Of a DNA stretch of 64,000 bases, positions 23,997-32,492 are shown piece after piece. A program made the translations under genes and the position numbers. A model generated the notes under the pieces. The model was not told the DNA's origin. It did not search any database and was given only the letters and a program-made list of their open reading frames with translations. Numbering within the stretch: the stretch's first letter is position 1; each line of letters starts with the position of its first letter. Source of the DNA: Maribacter sp. BPC-D8 (GTDB taxonomy: Bacteria > Bacteroidota > Bacteroidia > Flavobacteriales > Flavobacteriaceae); contig NZ_CP128187.1 of the NCBI RefSeq assembly GCF_035207705.1, positions 4,216,001 to 4,280,000 of the forward strand, given 5' to 3'.

Positions 23997-24569
23997 TTAT
24001 ATCCAATCATTTTTAAAAATTAGGGTAGGTTCATCATCTTCAATTTCATAATCTTTACTTTCTAGTTTATGCATTAGTATTTCGCTAAATTCAAGAAACG
24101 AATCTGCTAAAACAATATTATTGTCTTCGTAATCCATGCCTGAAAATAGTTGAAAAATTTGTCCGAATACACCATTTTTACCAGGGTTCATATCTAAAAT
24201 TAAATAACTAGAAGCTTCACTTGCGATTGGAAGCCAATTTTTGTCCCATTGTTTTGGTTGTATTTTATTTTCAGAGATCGAAGCTATAGATTCTTCATCT
24301 GCCCATAACTCATTTTGCATTTTTACTATTTCAAGTATTTCTTTTACAGGAATAAAGGCATAATAATTAAAGGGTTGAATTTCAAAGTTGTTATGATTCT
24401 GTCCATTATATACTCTTAAATAGTTAATAAACTCAATCGGAATTTTTTGATCAAAATGAGAGTTCAGTACGTTTATTTCAGAATCTGTGGCGGGTCGGTT
24501 GAAAGAGTTGCCTGCTTTATGATCAATTGAATTTATTTTCAATTGAATGCTATTCCATATGTTTTTCAT
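23997..24569 (-). CDS. SMI1/KNR4 (SUKH-1) domain protein
   Basis: 190 aa from the ATG at 24569 (MKNIWNSIQLKI); the extension to 24680 adds 37 basic/hydrophobic residues that do not match the family. The SUKH core is clear: FNRPATDSEINVLN, then IPIEFINYLRVYNGQ, the FIPVKEILEIVKMQNELW helix, NWLPIASEASSYLILDMNP, and the C-terminal LADSFLEFSEIL. SUKH proteins in bacteria are mainly immunity proteins of polymorphic toxin systems; SUKH members also serve as general regulators, so the role here is inferred. Confidence 0.8.
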   Translation of the reverse strand: MKNIWNSIQLKINSIDHKAGNSFNRPATDSEINVLNSHFDQKIPIEFINYLRVYNGQNHNNFEIQPFNYYAFIPVKEILEIVKMQNELWADEESIASISENKIQPKQWDKNWLPIASEASSYLILDMNPGKNGVFGQIFQLFSGMDYEDNNIVLADSFLEFSEILMHKLESKDYEIEDDEPTLIFKNDWI

Positions 24570-24779
24570 TAGATACATTTTTATTAATGAAATGAAAATG
24601 GGGTTGATTTTAATAAGTAATTCAGTCAAAATAATTCTTTGGTTCCTCGCAACATTAGTAATCACTTTTTGCCGCCTCAAAGTTTCTTTTTGGCAGTTTT
24701 AGCCATCTTGAGTTTTTTTTGTAGAATCTTTAAGCGCTAGTTGAAGAACCAGAAATTTCCACAAATAGTAATTGTTTTT

Positions 24780-25778
24780 CTATGTAGTTTTTACTTTTTC
24801 TTTGAACCAAGTCAATTCTGTTTCATCCATTAATTCTATTTTTTTGGTTCTTATAAAATCGATTAATTTATTTACTTTCTTATCATCGTACGTTGTCAAA
24901 AAAGTGAGAATATGAACAAGTTCAGGTTTACTGCCGCCAACATATATCATATTCGTTTTTCTTTTTTTAGAAAGTATATTTTTAGCTCTTTTGATTAATA
25001 GGTCAATAACACTTTCGCCTCCAAATTCGCAAAGTACCTGGGTAATCATAGACTTGACATCATTATTTCGGTTGGTCTGAAAAATTTCAATAAAGAAATC
25101 TAATTCTTTGGCACCGTTAATTTCTCTCACTGCATTTATGGCTGAATTTACAGTAAAAGCTTTGCTGTTATTTTTAGCGATTTCTTTGATTTGAGGAAGT
25201 GATTTTGTGGTACCGTGTTTGGCTAATACACCGCAGATGGAGCTTAACTCATGTGGCTTCTTCTGGTTTTTTTCTATTAAGTCTAAGCAAACATCTTCTA
25301 TTCTATTAGAATATGATTTATCTAGTTTCTTCCATAAGCCTAAAGCGCTTAATTTGATTTGCCAATCTTTGTCCTTAATTAATTCAAACAGGTATTCTTT
25401 CTCGTTTATAATTTCAAGTTCTGAATTATTTAAAGAAGACAAAGCAACATCGCGAACCCACCTAGTTTTTTCTTGTTTTATAAATGTAATGATATAATCG
25501 GCTATCGAGTTTTCTTTGTTTTTATCAGCTAACGGTATTAAAACGCGAATGATATTTATTTTCTCTATGGTTATCTTTTCTTTATTTAAACGTTCTTTTA
25601 ATGGACTAATCCATTTAGGGTCAGAGAGCTTCTTTGATTCAATTCTTGCATTCCAAGAAACCGTTAAGTTAGTCTGATAGCTAACCCCTTCAGGTAATGT
25701 TAGACCAGGTCTCAAATCATTATTTTCTAACCTTTCAAATAAATCGTCTAAATAATCCATAGTATATTTCTGTTGCAT
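24780..25778 (-). CDS. HEAT-repeat-like protein
   Basis: 332 aa soluble protein built mostly of paired helices: repeats such as RWVRDVALSSLNNSE, WQIKLSALGLWKKLD, and AFTVNSAINAVREINGAKELDFFIEIFQ carry HEAT/PBS-lyase-like spacing from about residue 110 to 260. No enzymatic motif is visible. A start at Met7 (MDYLDDLF) is equally possible. It stands alone between two gaps and may be a scaffold or immunity-type protein. Confidence 0.65.
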   Translation of the reverse strand: MQQKYTMDYLDDLFERLENNDLRPGLTLPEGVSYQTNLTVSWNARIESKKLSDPKWISPLKERLNKEKITIEKINIIRVLIPLADKNKENSIADYIITFIKQEKTRWVRDVALSSLNNSELEIINEKEYLFELIKDKDWQIKLSALGLWKKLDKSYSNRIEDVCLDLIEKNQKKPHELSSICGVLAKHGTTKSLPQIKEIAKNNSKAFTVNSAINAVREINGAKELDFFIEIFQTNRNNDVKSMITQVLCEFGGESVIDLLIKRAKNILSKKRKTNMIYVGGSKPELVHILTFLTTYDDKKVNKLIDFIRTKKIELMDETELTWFKEKVKTT

Positions 25779-26136
25779 TTTAAATTACAAGAACGTCTTA
25801 ATTATTTTTACATCGGCAGTAAGATGACTTTTTGCTTCTATCTATTCTACTGTCTAAAGCTTATTACTTGCCTGTGCCGAACGATTGCACTCACTGGGGT
25901 AATCTATTTGAAGTTTCGTTAAATGCACGTTAGACTTTAAATATAATATTTTATGACCTATTTCTTAACGCCGTTTTTATCTTTTGCAGTGCGTTTACGG
26001 TAGGTGGGTGATTTTTTATTTTATTTGGTACTTTGTGTTAGTTGAGAAGCTTGCGTAACAGGTTTGACTTGTTTTAGACTATCTGCCTAAACTAGCTATT
26101 TTTTTAAGTATTTTAGACTTGTGAAAACTCATTTTT
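25779..26136. other. 358-bp gene-free gap with an imperfect palindrome
   Basis: No ORF of interest. The part 25852-25935 contains nested inverted arms: GTCTAA/TTAGAC, GTGC/GCAC and AACGA/TCGTT, reminiscent of an integron attC site but asymmetric. The remainder is mixed AT-rich sequence and presumably contains the promoter of the plus-strand lipoprotein gene at 26137. Confidence 0.4.
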
Positions 26137-26343
26137 ATGTCAATAAAAATTGTAATATTAGTTGTCTTTGGAATTTGTCTTTTAGGTTGTGAAAGTGATT
26201 TCGAGCAAGGAAAATGTGATGAAGGTTATTTTGAACAAGATAATGGTCAAGGAACTGGTGGTTCGTATTGTGTGCCGATTAGCGGGGAAGATGGCTTAGA
26301 AAAAACCATTAATGACAATAAAAATTTGAATAAGGTAGATTGA
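26137..26343 (+). CDS. Small lipoprotein, 68 aa
   Basis: A signal peptide with lipobox CLLGC (Cys18) is followed by a short acidic mature part with two further cysteines (CDEG and YCVP) and a Gly/Gln-rich turn. It is the only plus-strand gene in the island and sits alone between two gaps. Short secreted lipoproteins of this type are common in the phylum; no function can be given. Confidence 0.6.
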   Translation: MSIKIVILVVFGICLLGCESDFEQGKCDEGYFEQDNGQGTGGSYCVPISGEDGLEKTINDNKNLNKVD

Positions 26344-26467
26344 TAAATTATTGTAGTGCTTTTGTTTCTTTTCTAAAGCTTAATTCAGCGCCAATAGGTA
26401 TTGTATTTGGTTGCTTTATTAATTTGAAAGCAAGTAGTTCTTAGCAGAGAAAATACTTTTTATATTT

Positions 26468-26788
26468 TTAGTTCAAGTATTCTTTAAAATAATTTAAAAA
26501 TAAAAAGAGTATCGTTGGCAAAATTCCAATAATGACGAGACCAACAATGGAAATCCAATATTGATAATTTTTCTTCTCTTTTTTTATACTACTAATAATT
26601 ATAAAAATCAGACACAATAAAAGTAAAACTGTTTCTAATATTCCAAAGTATAAATAAGCTTCTGCTGTGTTGTTTCCGTCATGGAATATACTCGTATAGC
26701 TAATTGTAAGATAAAAGGTAATTACATTAATTATTAAAATCCAAATCATAAAATGGAAAGCCCATTTTTTGAAATTTATACTATCCAT
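26468..26788 (-). CDS. Three-TM membrane protein, unknown
   Basis: 106 aa with three hydrophobic segments (about 10-30, 44-67 and 77-99). Not recognised. Its start lies 6 bp after the stop of the upstream lipoprotein gene, so the two form a small operon and may act together at the inner membrane. Confidence 0.65.
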   Translation of the reverse strand: MDSINFKKWAFHFMIWILIINVITFYLTISYTSIFHDGNNTAEAYLYFGILETVLLLLCLIFIIISSIKKEKKNYQYWISIVGLVIIGILPTILFLFLNYFKEYLN

Positions 26789-26794
26789 TTTAGT

Positions 26795-27346
26795 CTAATT
26801 TTTCAGTTTATTTTTAAACAATTCAGCTAGTTTTTTTCTTTCATTTTCGTTTTTCAATACGTTCTGTAGCCATATTTGCGGTTGATCAATTGCACTTTTA
26901 ATTTCTTTGTCTTTATAGGCTTGAAATTCTGAAAAGTCATACCAATTTTTTTTGTGAATGTGTTGAAGGGAATATACTGCCATTTCACCATTTGTCGCTT
27001 CGAAAAATGGGCAAGTATGTACTTTCGTTTTCGTTGTGTCAGAGAGTTTTGTGATTAAAAATTCAGTCAATTTTCTTTTGTCGTTTTCTGAGAATTTTTT
27101 CCATTCGGTTTCGCTAAAAACCATTGTAGGGATTTCTCTTTTAGTTTCTTTGAAATATTGTCCACCACCTAAACAACCGCCTTTTTCTAAAACCATTAAA
27201 TTCCACTGTTCAGCAATTGAAACTGTTTGCTTTGGTTCAATCAATTCGGTCTTCTCAATGTGAACGATTTCTGCTTTTGGTTCTGATTGATTTTTACATG
27301 AAAACAATAATAAAGTTAGAAGTAATATGGTAAATGCGTTTTTCAT
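26795..27346 (-). CDS. Lipoprotein, 183 aa, unknown
   Basis: Start chosen at 27346 (MKNAFTILLL) because it gives a clean lipoprotein signal with lipobox LLFSC (Cys17); a longer frame from 27406 would start inside a duplicated intergenic repeat. The mature protein is charged, with GGCLGGGQYF and CPFFEATNGE segments that could form a disulfide, and a helical C-terminus. Family not recognised. Upstream lies copy A of the 46-bp repeat (27362-27407). Confidence 0.65.
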   Translation of the reverse strand: MKNAFTILLLTLLLFSCKNQSEPKAEIVHIEKTELIEPKQTVSIAEQWNLMVLEKGGCLGGGQYFKETKREIPTMVFSETEWKKFSENDKRKLTEFLITKLSDTTKTKVHTCPFFEATNGEMAVYSLQHIHKKNWYDFSEFQAYKDKEIKSAIDQPQIWLQNVLKNENERKKLAELFKNKLKN

Positions 27347-27361
27347 TTCTAAAATTGTTAC

Positions 27362-27407
27362 GGGTTCGTGTTCGAGTATTTTTCTAAAGAAAATAGAAGC
27401 TAGCAAA
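27362..27407 (-). repeat. 46-bp intergenic repeat, copy A
   Basis: Shares 39 of 46 positions with 28836-28881. Contains the imperfect palindrome TATTTTTCT-AA-AGAAAATA. Lies 16-61 bp before the 183-aa lipoprotein start. Confidence 0.8.
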
Positions 27408-27422
27408 TAGTTCGGCTAGTAT

Positions 27423-28760
27423 TTAAATTTCTTGTAGGTGCATTTTATAATATTTATTTTCAATCATCAAGAAAATAGTTGTGTTATCTATCCAAAAATA
27501 ACTTTCAATATAATCTAACGAAAAGATACTTGACATACTAAGCATATACTCTGGTTCATCGTCTATAATGTTTTTTTCTAAAAAATGAACATTAGATTGT
27601 CCGCTATAATATCCATTAAATCGAAAGGTGTTTTGTGGAGATGGCGTGTAGTAATCTGGGTTTCCTATTCGGTTAATATCATCTTTACCATTTTTTAAGT
27701 TTATTAAGTAATCTGAAGAATGACCGCATTCTAACAACAAATAATGGTACTCTGGGTAATAAGCAGTAATTCCACATTCATCAAGATAAGCACTAGTTTC
27801 TTTGTCGTTATCTGTTAGTATTTTTTTTATAGTGTAATAACCATCTTCATTGATTTTTCCAATCAATTGATTCTTTAAAATTGTTTTAATTTTTTTTATG
27901 TCTGTTACTTTTTCGGTACTGGGATTCCCTTTTTTATGTCGTTCTGCCGAATTAAATTCTTCTTTTGACACTTCATCAATAATCACATTATAATCGTTTG
28001 TAATGATTTCAATGTGTCTTTTTGCAAAAGCACCAAAAACATATCCTAATTGTTGTAATGAATCTTTTGTTGCAATTTTTAACCAGTGATTTTTTAGATA
28101 TTTCCCATTGTCAAATACTGATGTAGAATCTATGTTTCCGTCGATAGACAAGTAATCGAAAACTTTTAAATTAGCTGCTTTTGCTACTTCTGAACTTTGA
28201 GTCGTTGGTTTATTACGTATTCTAATTCCTGATGGTGTTTTTATAACTACCTGATTTTTTATAGGCTTAAAACCCTTATTTGTAATGGAGTATTTTTTTA
28301 CTGTATACTCAGGATTATTATATATGTTTTGAGCATTGATGGTTATAATATTATAGTCAATCCATGAGTTTACGCCATAAAAACCTTCGGCATTATCATA
28401 TGATGTCTCATCGATTCTATCTATAACATTTAGCGATTTGTCTAGCAGTAGAGCAAAATGAATATCTTCAGTTTCCCAATACTCTGAGAAGAAAAGGATA
28501 GTTAAGTTGTTTATTTCATACTTACCAGTAATATAATATTCGCTATGTTTTAAGGGTTTTAAATTTAATTTTTTCAAAACATCAGTTTCGTTTTGTATCG
28601 AAAACCCTTGTTTTTCACCTGCACTATCATAATAGCTAAAAGGGGAATAATAATCTGTAGAAAAAGGTGCCTCATTAATTATCTGTTCTAAAGTTTTTTG
28701 CCCTATAACAGATTGAAATTGAAACAGTACTAATAGCAATAAAAAGGTTTTTTGCATCAA
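27423..28760 (-). CDS. Secreted protein with bacterial SH3-like segment
   Basis: 445 aa. A signal peptide (to about QSVIGQ, residue 21) targets it to the periplasm or beyond. Around residues 175-215 the stretch VVIKTPSGIRIRNKPTTQSSEV resembles the RxRxxPs motif of bacterial SH3 domains. The rest is unassigned, with a C-terminal region rich in Tyr and Asn. No catalytic motif seen. Copy B of the 46-bp repeat lies 76-121 bp ahead of its start. Confidence 0.65.
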   Translation of the reverse strand: MMQKTFLLLLVLFQFQSVIGQKTLEQIINEAPFSTDYYSPFSYYDSAGEKQGFSIQNETDVLKKLNLKPLKHSEYYITGKYEINNLTILFFSEYWETEDIHFALLLDKSLNVIDRIDETSYDNAEGFYGVNSWIDYNIITINAQNIYNNPEYTVKKYSITNKGFKPIKNQVVIKTPSGIRIRNKPTTQSSEVAKAANLKVFDYLSIDGNIDSTSVFDNGKYLKNHWLKIATKDSLQQLGYVFGAFAKRHIEIITNDYNVIIDEVSKEEFNSAERHKKGNPSTEKVTDIKKIKTILKNQLIGKINEDGYYTIKKILTDNDKETSAYLDECGITAYYPEYHYLLLECGHSSDYLINLKNGKDDINRIGNPDYYTPSPQNTFRFNGYYSGQSNVHFLEKNIIDDEPEYMLSMSSIFSLDYIESYFWIDNTTIFLMIENKYYKMHLQEI

Positions 28761-28835
28761 TAAATTGTTTTGTGTCAGATTTTATTTTCTGGAAGTTTTT
28801 AAATAATTTCCAACATTTAGTATAAGAACAATTGC

Positions 28836-28881
28836 GGGTTAGCATTTGAGTATTCTTCTATAGAAAATAGAACCTAGCAAA
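28836..28881 (-). repeat. 46-bp intergenic repeat, copy B
   Basis: Second copy of the element at 27362-27407, 39/46 identical, again upstream of an island gene on the minus strand. The central TATTCTTCTATAGAAAATA keeps the palindromic character. Confidence 0.8.
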
Positions 28882-28920
28882 CCGTATGGTTAATATAGAC
28901 AGTATATAAAACACTAGTTT

Positions 28921-29541
28921 TTATAACCCGTCTGGTGTGCAGTTTTTTATTTTTTCGGTCAAATCCTTTATGTGATATTCAGTATTTCCGATTCCTTTAA
29001 AATTTGCTTTGATGTATTCTAAATCGGTTTGAGCTTTTTTACAGTCATTTCTGCCTAGATAATTTAATGCTCTATGAACATAGGCTGTAGATAAGATGTC
29101 TTTGTCATCTGTGTTTTCAATAACATAGTTGGTAATTACAACGCCTTTATCAAACTCTTTAGTATAGAAGTAGGTCAAGCCTAAATTAATTGCTGCAATA
29201 TGATATGTTGAATCTGAAACTTCGTAAGATTTTTGGTAATACTTTATTGCATTATTATAATCAGAATCTAAAAATCTATTTAACCCTAAGTTACTTAACG
29301 TAGCTGCATTGTTTGGGTCTAGTTTTAAAGATTTTAGAAAAACTGCTTTACCTTTATCAAAGTCTCCATTTTTACTAAATTCTATTCCTTTTTCGTTAAG
29401 TTCTTCTGCATCTTCATTTTCGTAATTATCACCAGAAATAGATTTGTTTTGTTCATCGTTAATTGATGTTTTTTTATTGTCTTTACAACTATTTAAGGAA
29501 GCTATAAGTAGTAAAGTAAATAGAAATTTATTCAGGTTCAT
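28921..29541 (-). CDS. TPR-repeat lipoprotein, 206 aa
   Basis: The lipoprotein signal ends in LIASLNSC (Cys19), followed by a Lys/Asp/Asn/Glu-rich spacer and about three to four TPR units (NEKGIEFSKNGDFDKGKAVFLKSLKLDPNNAATLSNLG; DYNNAIKYYQKSYEVSD; KKAQTDLEYIK). It closes the island on the right side. Role unknown; probably an envelope scaffold protein. The 229-bp gap upstream holds a palindrome with GTTGCCA arms about 95 bp apart. Confidence 0.8.
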   Translation of the reverse strand: MNLNKFLFTLLLIASLNSCKDNKKTSINDEQNKSISGDNYENEDAEELNEKGIEFSKNGDFDKGKAVFLKSLKLDPNNAATLSNLGLNRFLDSDYNNAIKYYQKSYEVSDSTYHIAAINLGLTYFYTKEFDKGVVITNYVIENTDDKDILSTAYVHRALNYLGRNDCKKAQTDLEYIKANFKGIGNTEYHIKDLTEKIKNCTPDGL

Positions 29542-29720
29542 TATCGTTTTTTGTTTAGATAGTTGCCATTAGCTAAGGCTGATATTCTTTCTCCAATTTT
29601 CTCATTAGAATGAAAGTTTGGTTTGAATTCGAGTCATTCAATTTCTTGCGAATTACTGGCAACGCTTAAGCTCTTATGTTTGGTTCTTAGTTTGAAGGTA
29701 AGATAATTATATAAATCAAA

Positions 29721-29751
29721 AAAGGGACAGCCAATGGCTGTCCCTTTTTAA
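29721..29751 (-). terminator. Intrinsic terminator after the glycosyltransferase operon
   Basis: GGGACAGCC-AAT-GGCTGTCCC is a perfect 9-bp stem with a 3-nt loop, flanked by A-rich and T-rich runs on both sides, so it can work in both directions. It lies 20 bp beyond the stop of the 494-aa glycosyltransferase gene. Confidence 0.85.
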
Positions 29752-29770
29752 TATCTTATTTAAAGCTGTT

Positions 29771-31255
29771 TTAAGCTCTTGAGGTCAATGATTTAAAGAA
29801 TACAAACCCGAAACCTAAGAATAGCATAAAGTGAAACGGAAACAGTCCGAAATCATTTAATGGTATAGCGCTGTACATACCGAACATGAAATAAATCATT
29901 AAGGCAAACTCTAATATCATATTTGGCGATAATTTTTTAGCCAAGTACTTATTGCCTTTCCAGCTTTGCTTCATAGTGCTTATATTGAATTTTGGTGTAC
30001 GTACAAATTCACTTCTTTTACCCATGTGACCTTCAATAACTGCAATGGTATTGTGTAAAGAGAAACCTAATGCTACAGAGAAAAAGGTAAAGAATATACG
30101 TATGTAATCTACAAAGTTGTTAAAGCCGCTGCCTTGTATACTCTTATAGGTAAACCAATAGCAAACGAATAAGATGATCGTACTTACGGTAAACAAACTT
30201 AATAGAGAGAATACCCAGTCTAAATGACCATACGTGTTCTTAATATAAAGCGATGGTATGCTTAATAAAGCCACTAAGAATACACATAAGAACATTGAAC
30301 TGTTCAGTAAATGCATTACCCCATGAAACTTTGTTTTAAAAGGAATGTTCTTTGCGGTAACAACACTCCAAACTGTTTTTCTAAAGTTCTCTGCACCACC
30401 TTTGTTCCAACGAAATTGTTGCGAACGTGCGGCACTAATAACTACAGGTAATTCTGCAGGAGTCTCTACATTTTCTAAATACTTGAATTTCCAGTCTTTC
30501 AACTGTGCGCGGTAACTCAAATCTAAATCTTCGGTAAGCGTATCGCCTTCCCAGTTACCAGCATCGATAATACACTCTTTACGCCAAATACCAGCGGTAC
30601 CGTTAAAGTTGATAAAGTGCCCTTTACTGTTACGACCTACTTGCTCTAAAGTAAAGTGCGCATCTAATGCAAATGCCTGTATTTTAGTTAGTGTAGAGTA
30701 GTCGCGGTTCAAGTGCCCCCAACGGGTTTGTACCACACCAATCTCTTCATCTTTAAAATAGATAACGGTTTTCTTCAGCCAATCTGAAGCCGGTAAAAAA
30801 TCGGCATCAAAAATTGCGATGAACTCACCCTTCGCTACTTTAAGTCCTTCTTTTAAAGCACCCGCTTTAAAACCAGAACGATCTGTTCTTGTAATATGTT
30901 GAATATCTAAACCGGTCTCTTGCAATTTAGCAACAGTGGCAGCAGTTGTAATTACAGTGTCATCGGTAGAGTCATCTAAAACCTGAATCTCTAATTTACT
31001 TTTAGGGTATTCTATTTTAGCGATGTTTTCCAATAAGCGATCCATAACATACTCCTCGTTAAATACAGGAAGCTGAATGGTTACGAACGGAATTTCTTTT
31101 GGGTCTAAAAGGTTAAATTTTGGAGCTGTTGTGTTCTCTCTTTTTTGAGATAAGTAGTTGAATAATAGATTCAGCTGCGCCAAGCTATAAAAGAAAATTA
31201 ATAGTAAAGAGATACTATAAATTATGATAATAAAATAAGCTAAAGCTAGTGCCAT
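29771..31255 (-). CDS. Processive-type GT2 glycosyltransferase, membrane
   Basis: 494 aa. One N-terminal hydrophobic segment (5-25), a cytoplasmic GT2 domain and three to four C-terminal membrane segments. Catalytic motifs are present: LDDSTDD (93-99), DAD (150-152), TED (241-243) and QxxRW (QQFRW, 279-283), the set found in cellulose/glucomannan/hyaluronan-type synthases. The product is unknown; the closest architecture is CsaB/CslA-like or glucosylceramide-synthase-like enzymes. It is the last gene of an operon with a dolichyl-phosphate-sugar-synthase-like GT2 and a MORN-like protein, and is followed by a strong terminator. Confidence 0.8.
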   Translation of the reverse strand: MALALAYFIIIIYSISLLLIFFYSLAQLNLLFNYLSQKRENTTAPKFNLLDPKEIPFVTIQLPVFNEEYVMDRLLENIAKIEYPKSKLEIQVLDDSTDDTVITTAATVAKLQETGLDIQHITRTDRSGFKAGALKEGLKVAKGEFIAIFDADFLPASDWLKKTVIYFKDEEIGVVQTRWGHLNRDYSTLTKIQAFALDAHFTLEQVGRNSKGHFINFNGTAGIWRKECIIDAGNWEGDTLTEDLDLSYRAQLKDWKFKYLENVETPAELPVVISAARSQQFRWNKGGAENFRKTVWSVVTAKNIPFKTKFHGVMHLLNSSMFLCVFLVALLSIPSLYIKNTYGHLDWVFSLLSLFTVSTIILFVCYWFTYKSIQGSGFNNFVDYIRIFFTFFSVALGFSLHNTIAVIEGHMGKRSEFVRTPKFNISTMKQSWKGNKYLAKKLSPNMILEFALMIYFMFGMYSAIPLNDFGLFPFHFMLFLGFGFVFFKSLTSRA

Positions 31256-31256
31256 A

Positions 31257-31946
31257 TTATTTAATACTGTATTTGAAGATCCACCCCAAAATTTTTATGC
31301 CTGCAAATATACTACCTTTTGCGGTTCCTGATACTTTAGAGATGCCAATTCTTCGTTTGTAACGTACTGGTACTTCGGTATATGTCATTTTTTTCTTAAG
31401 AATTTTCAGTTGCATTTCAACCGTCCATCCATAAGTTTTGTCTTCCATGTTCAATTCCTTGAGCTTTTCGTATTTAATAGCTCTAAAAGGGCCTAAATCC
31501 GTAAATTTTGCGCCAAAAAATAATCGCATTAAAAATGTCGCTAACCAGTTGCCAAAAATCTGTTGCGGCGTCATCGAACCTTCTTCTCGCAAGCTTTTTG
31601 TTCTTGCACCGACCACGAAATCGATGTCATCTTCTAAAATAGGTGCAACTATCTTATCCAGTTCCTCTGGGTAATCAGAATAGTCTCCGTCAATAAATAC
31701 GATAATGTCGGGTTGTTTAGTTGACGATGCTACATAGTCTAGCCCCTTAAGGCAGGCAAAACCATAACCTTTTCTAGTCTCGGTAAGTACTGTGGCCCCT
31801 GCAGCTTCTGCATTTTTTACGGTATCGTCTGTAGAATTATTGTTCACAACGATTACCTCAGATACCGATTTTGGTAGTTCGTTGATGACATGTGCAATGG
31901 AATCTGCTTCGTTAAAAGCTGGTATAATTACTTTAATGTCTGTCAT
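31257..31946 (-). CDS. GT2 glycosyltransferase, polyprenyl-phosphate sugar synthase-like
   Basis: 229 aa, mostly a single GT2 domain: VIIPAFNEADSI at the start, VVNNNSTDDT (33-42), FIDGDYSDYPEE (DxD motif) and the DPM1-like TYGWTVEMQLKILKKK and VPVRYKRRIGISKVSG. This set is typical of enzymes that load a sugar onto polyprenyl phosphate. The gene starts on the last base of the MORN-like gene stop and ends 1 bp before the membrane GT2 gene, so the three are coupled. Confidence 0.8.
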   Translation of the reverse strand: MTDIKVIIPAFNEADSIAHVINELPKSVSEVIVVNNNSTDDTVKNAEAAGATVLTETRKGYGFACLKGLDYVASSTKQPDIIVFIDGDYSDYPEELDKIVAPILEDDIDFVVGARTKSLREEGSMTPQQIFGNWLATFLMRLFFGAKFTDLGPFRAIKYEKLKELNMEDKTYGWTVEMQLKILKKKMTYTEVPVRYKRRIGISKVSGTAKGSIFAGIKILGWIFKYSIK

Positions 31947-32437
31947 TATTTTAAATCTGATAAACTATTTTCACTGGTGAAAGCGCGAAAAGATGTCCAT
32001 TCTTTTACTTTTTCACCCTTGCTATATTTCTCGGCAGATATCAATTTTGTATCCTTGTATTTTAGGCAATATCCGTCTTTAATTCCTTTTGTCAATTGGC
32101 ATTTGTGGTTTACACGTCCCTTTTTGTCATAAAACAACCACCAACCTATTTCTTTATTTTCAACGAATTTCCCCTCTTTGGTTCTAATACGGTCTTCACT
32201 AAAAAAGAACCAATATTTCTCTCTTTTGCCATAAGCGTAAAAACCTTGCTCAGATTTATGACCATTTTGGTGGTAGAAGGTCCAATAATCTGTTTTTGTG
32301 CTATAGCGAATCCACCCTTCACTTTCTAAGGTACCGTCATCGTAATAGGTACGCTCGTAGCGTTTGTCTTCAGGATTTATAAAAGCTAACAATCCTAAGC
32401 AAATAAGTGCGGCGTAAAAGAGTTTAAATAGCTTCAT
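31946..32437 (-). CDS. Secreted MORN-repeat-like protein
   Basis: 163 aa. A signal peptide (about 1-20) precedes five or six units with the pattern Y-x-x-G-x-x-x-x-x-G/W (TYYDDGTLESEGWI, FYHQNGHKSEQGFY, FVENKEIGWWLFYDKKGR, KGIKDGYCLKY), like MORN/YwqK-type repeats. First gene of the glycosyltransferase operon. The repeats are thought to bind lipids or proteins in other families; a role in the envelope glycan pathway is inference from context. Confidence 0.7.
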   Translation of the reverse strand: MKLFKLFYAALICLGLLAFINPEDKRYERTYYDDGTLESEGWIRYSTKTDYWTFYHQNGHKSEQGFYAYGKREKYWFFFSEDRIRTKEGKFVENKEIGWWLFYDKKGRVNHKCQLTKGIKDGYCLKYKDTKLISAEKYSKGEKVKEWTSFRAFTSENSLSDLK

Positions 32438-32492
32438 TTTTTTGATAATTCAAGTTTATTGCTGTATCGAAACAGACACCTAATATGCTATA

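Noticed and set aside
24570..24680. N-terminal extension of the SUKH-1 gene
   Set aside because: The added 37 residues are basic/hydrophobic and do not match SUKH proteins; the ATG at 24569 starts the domain.
20335..29541. Integron cassette array or prophage
   Set aside because: No integrase, no phage gene and no convincing repeated attC sites; only one asymmetric attC-like palindrome was found. Kept as an accessory island instead.
29542..29770. attC site formed by the GTTGCCA/TGGCAAC arms
   Set aside because: The arms are oriented GTT...AAC rather than the RYYYAAC...GTTRRRY of attC, so it is just a long-spaced palindrome.
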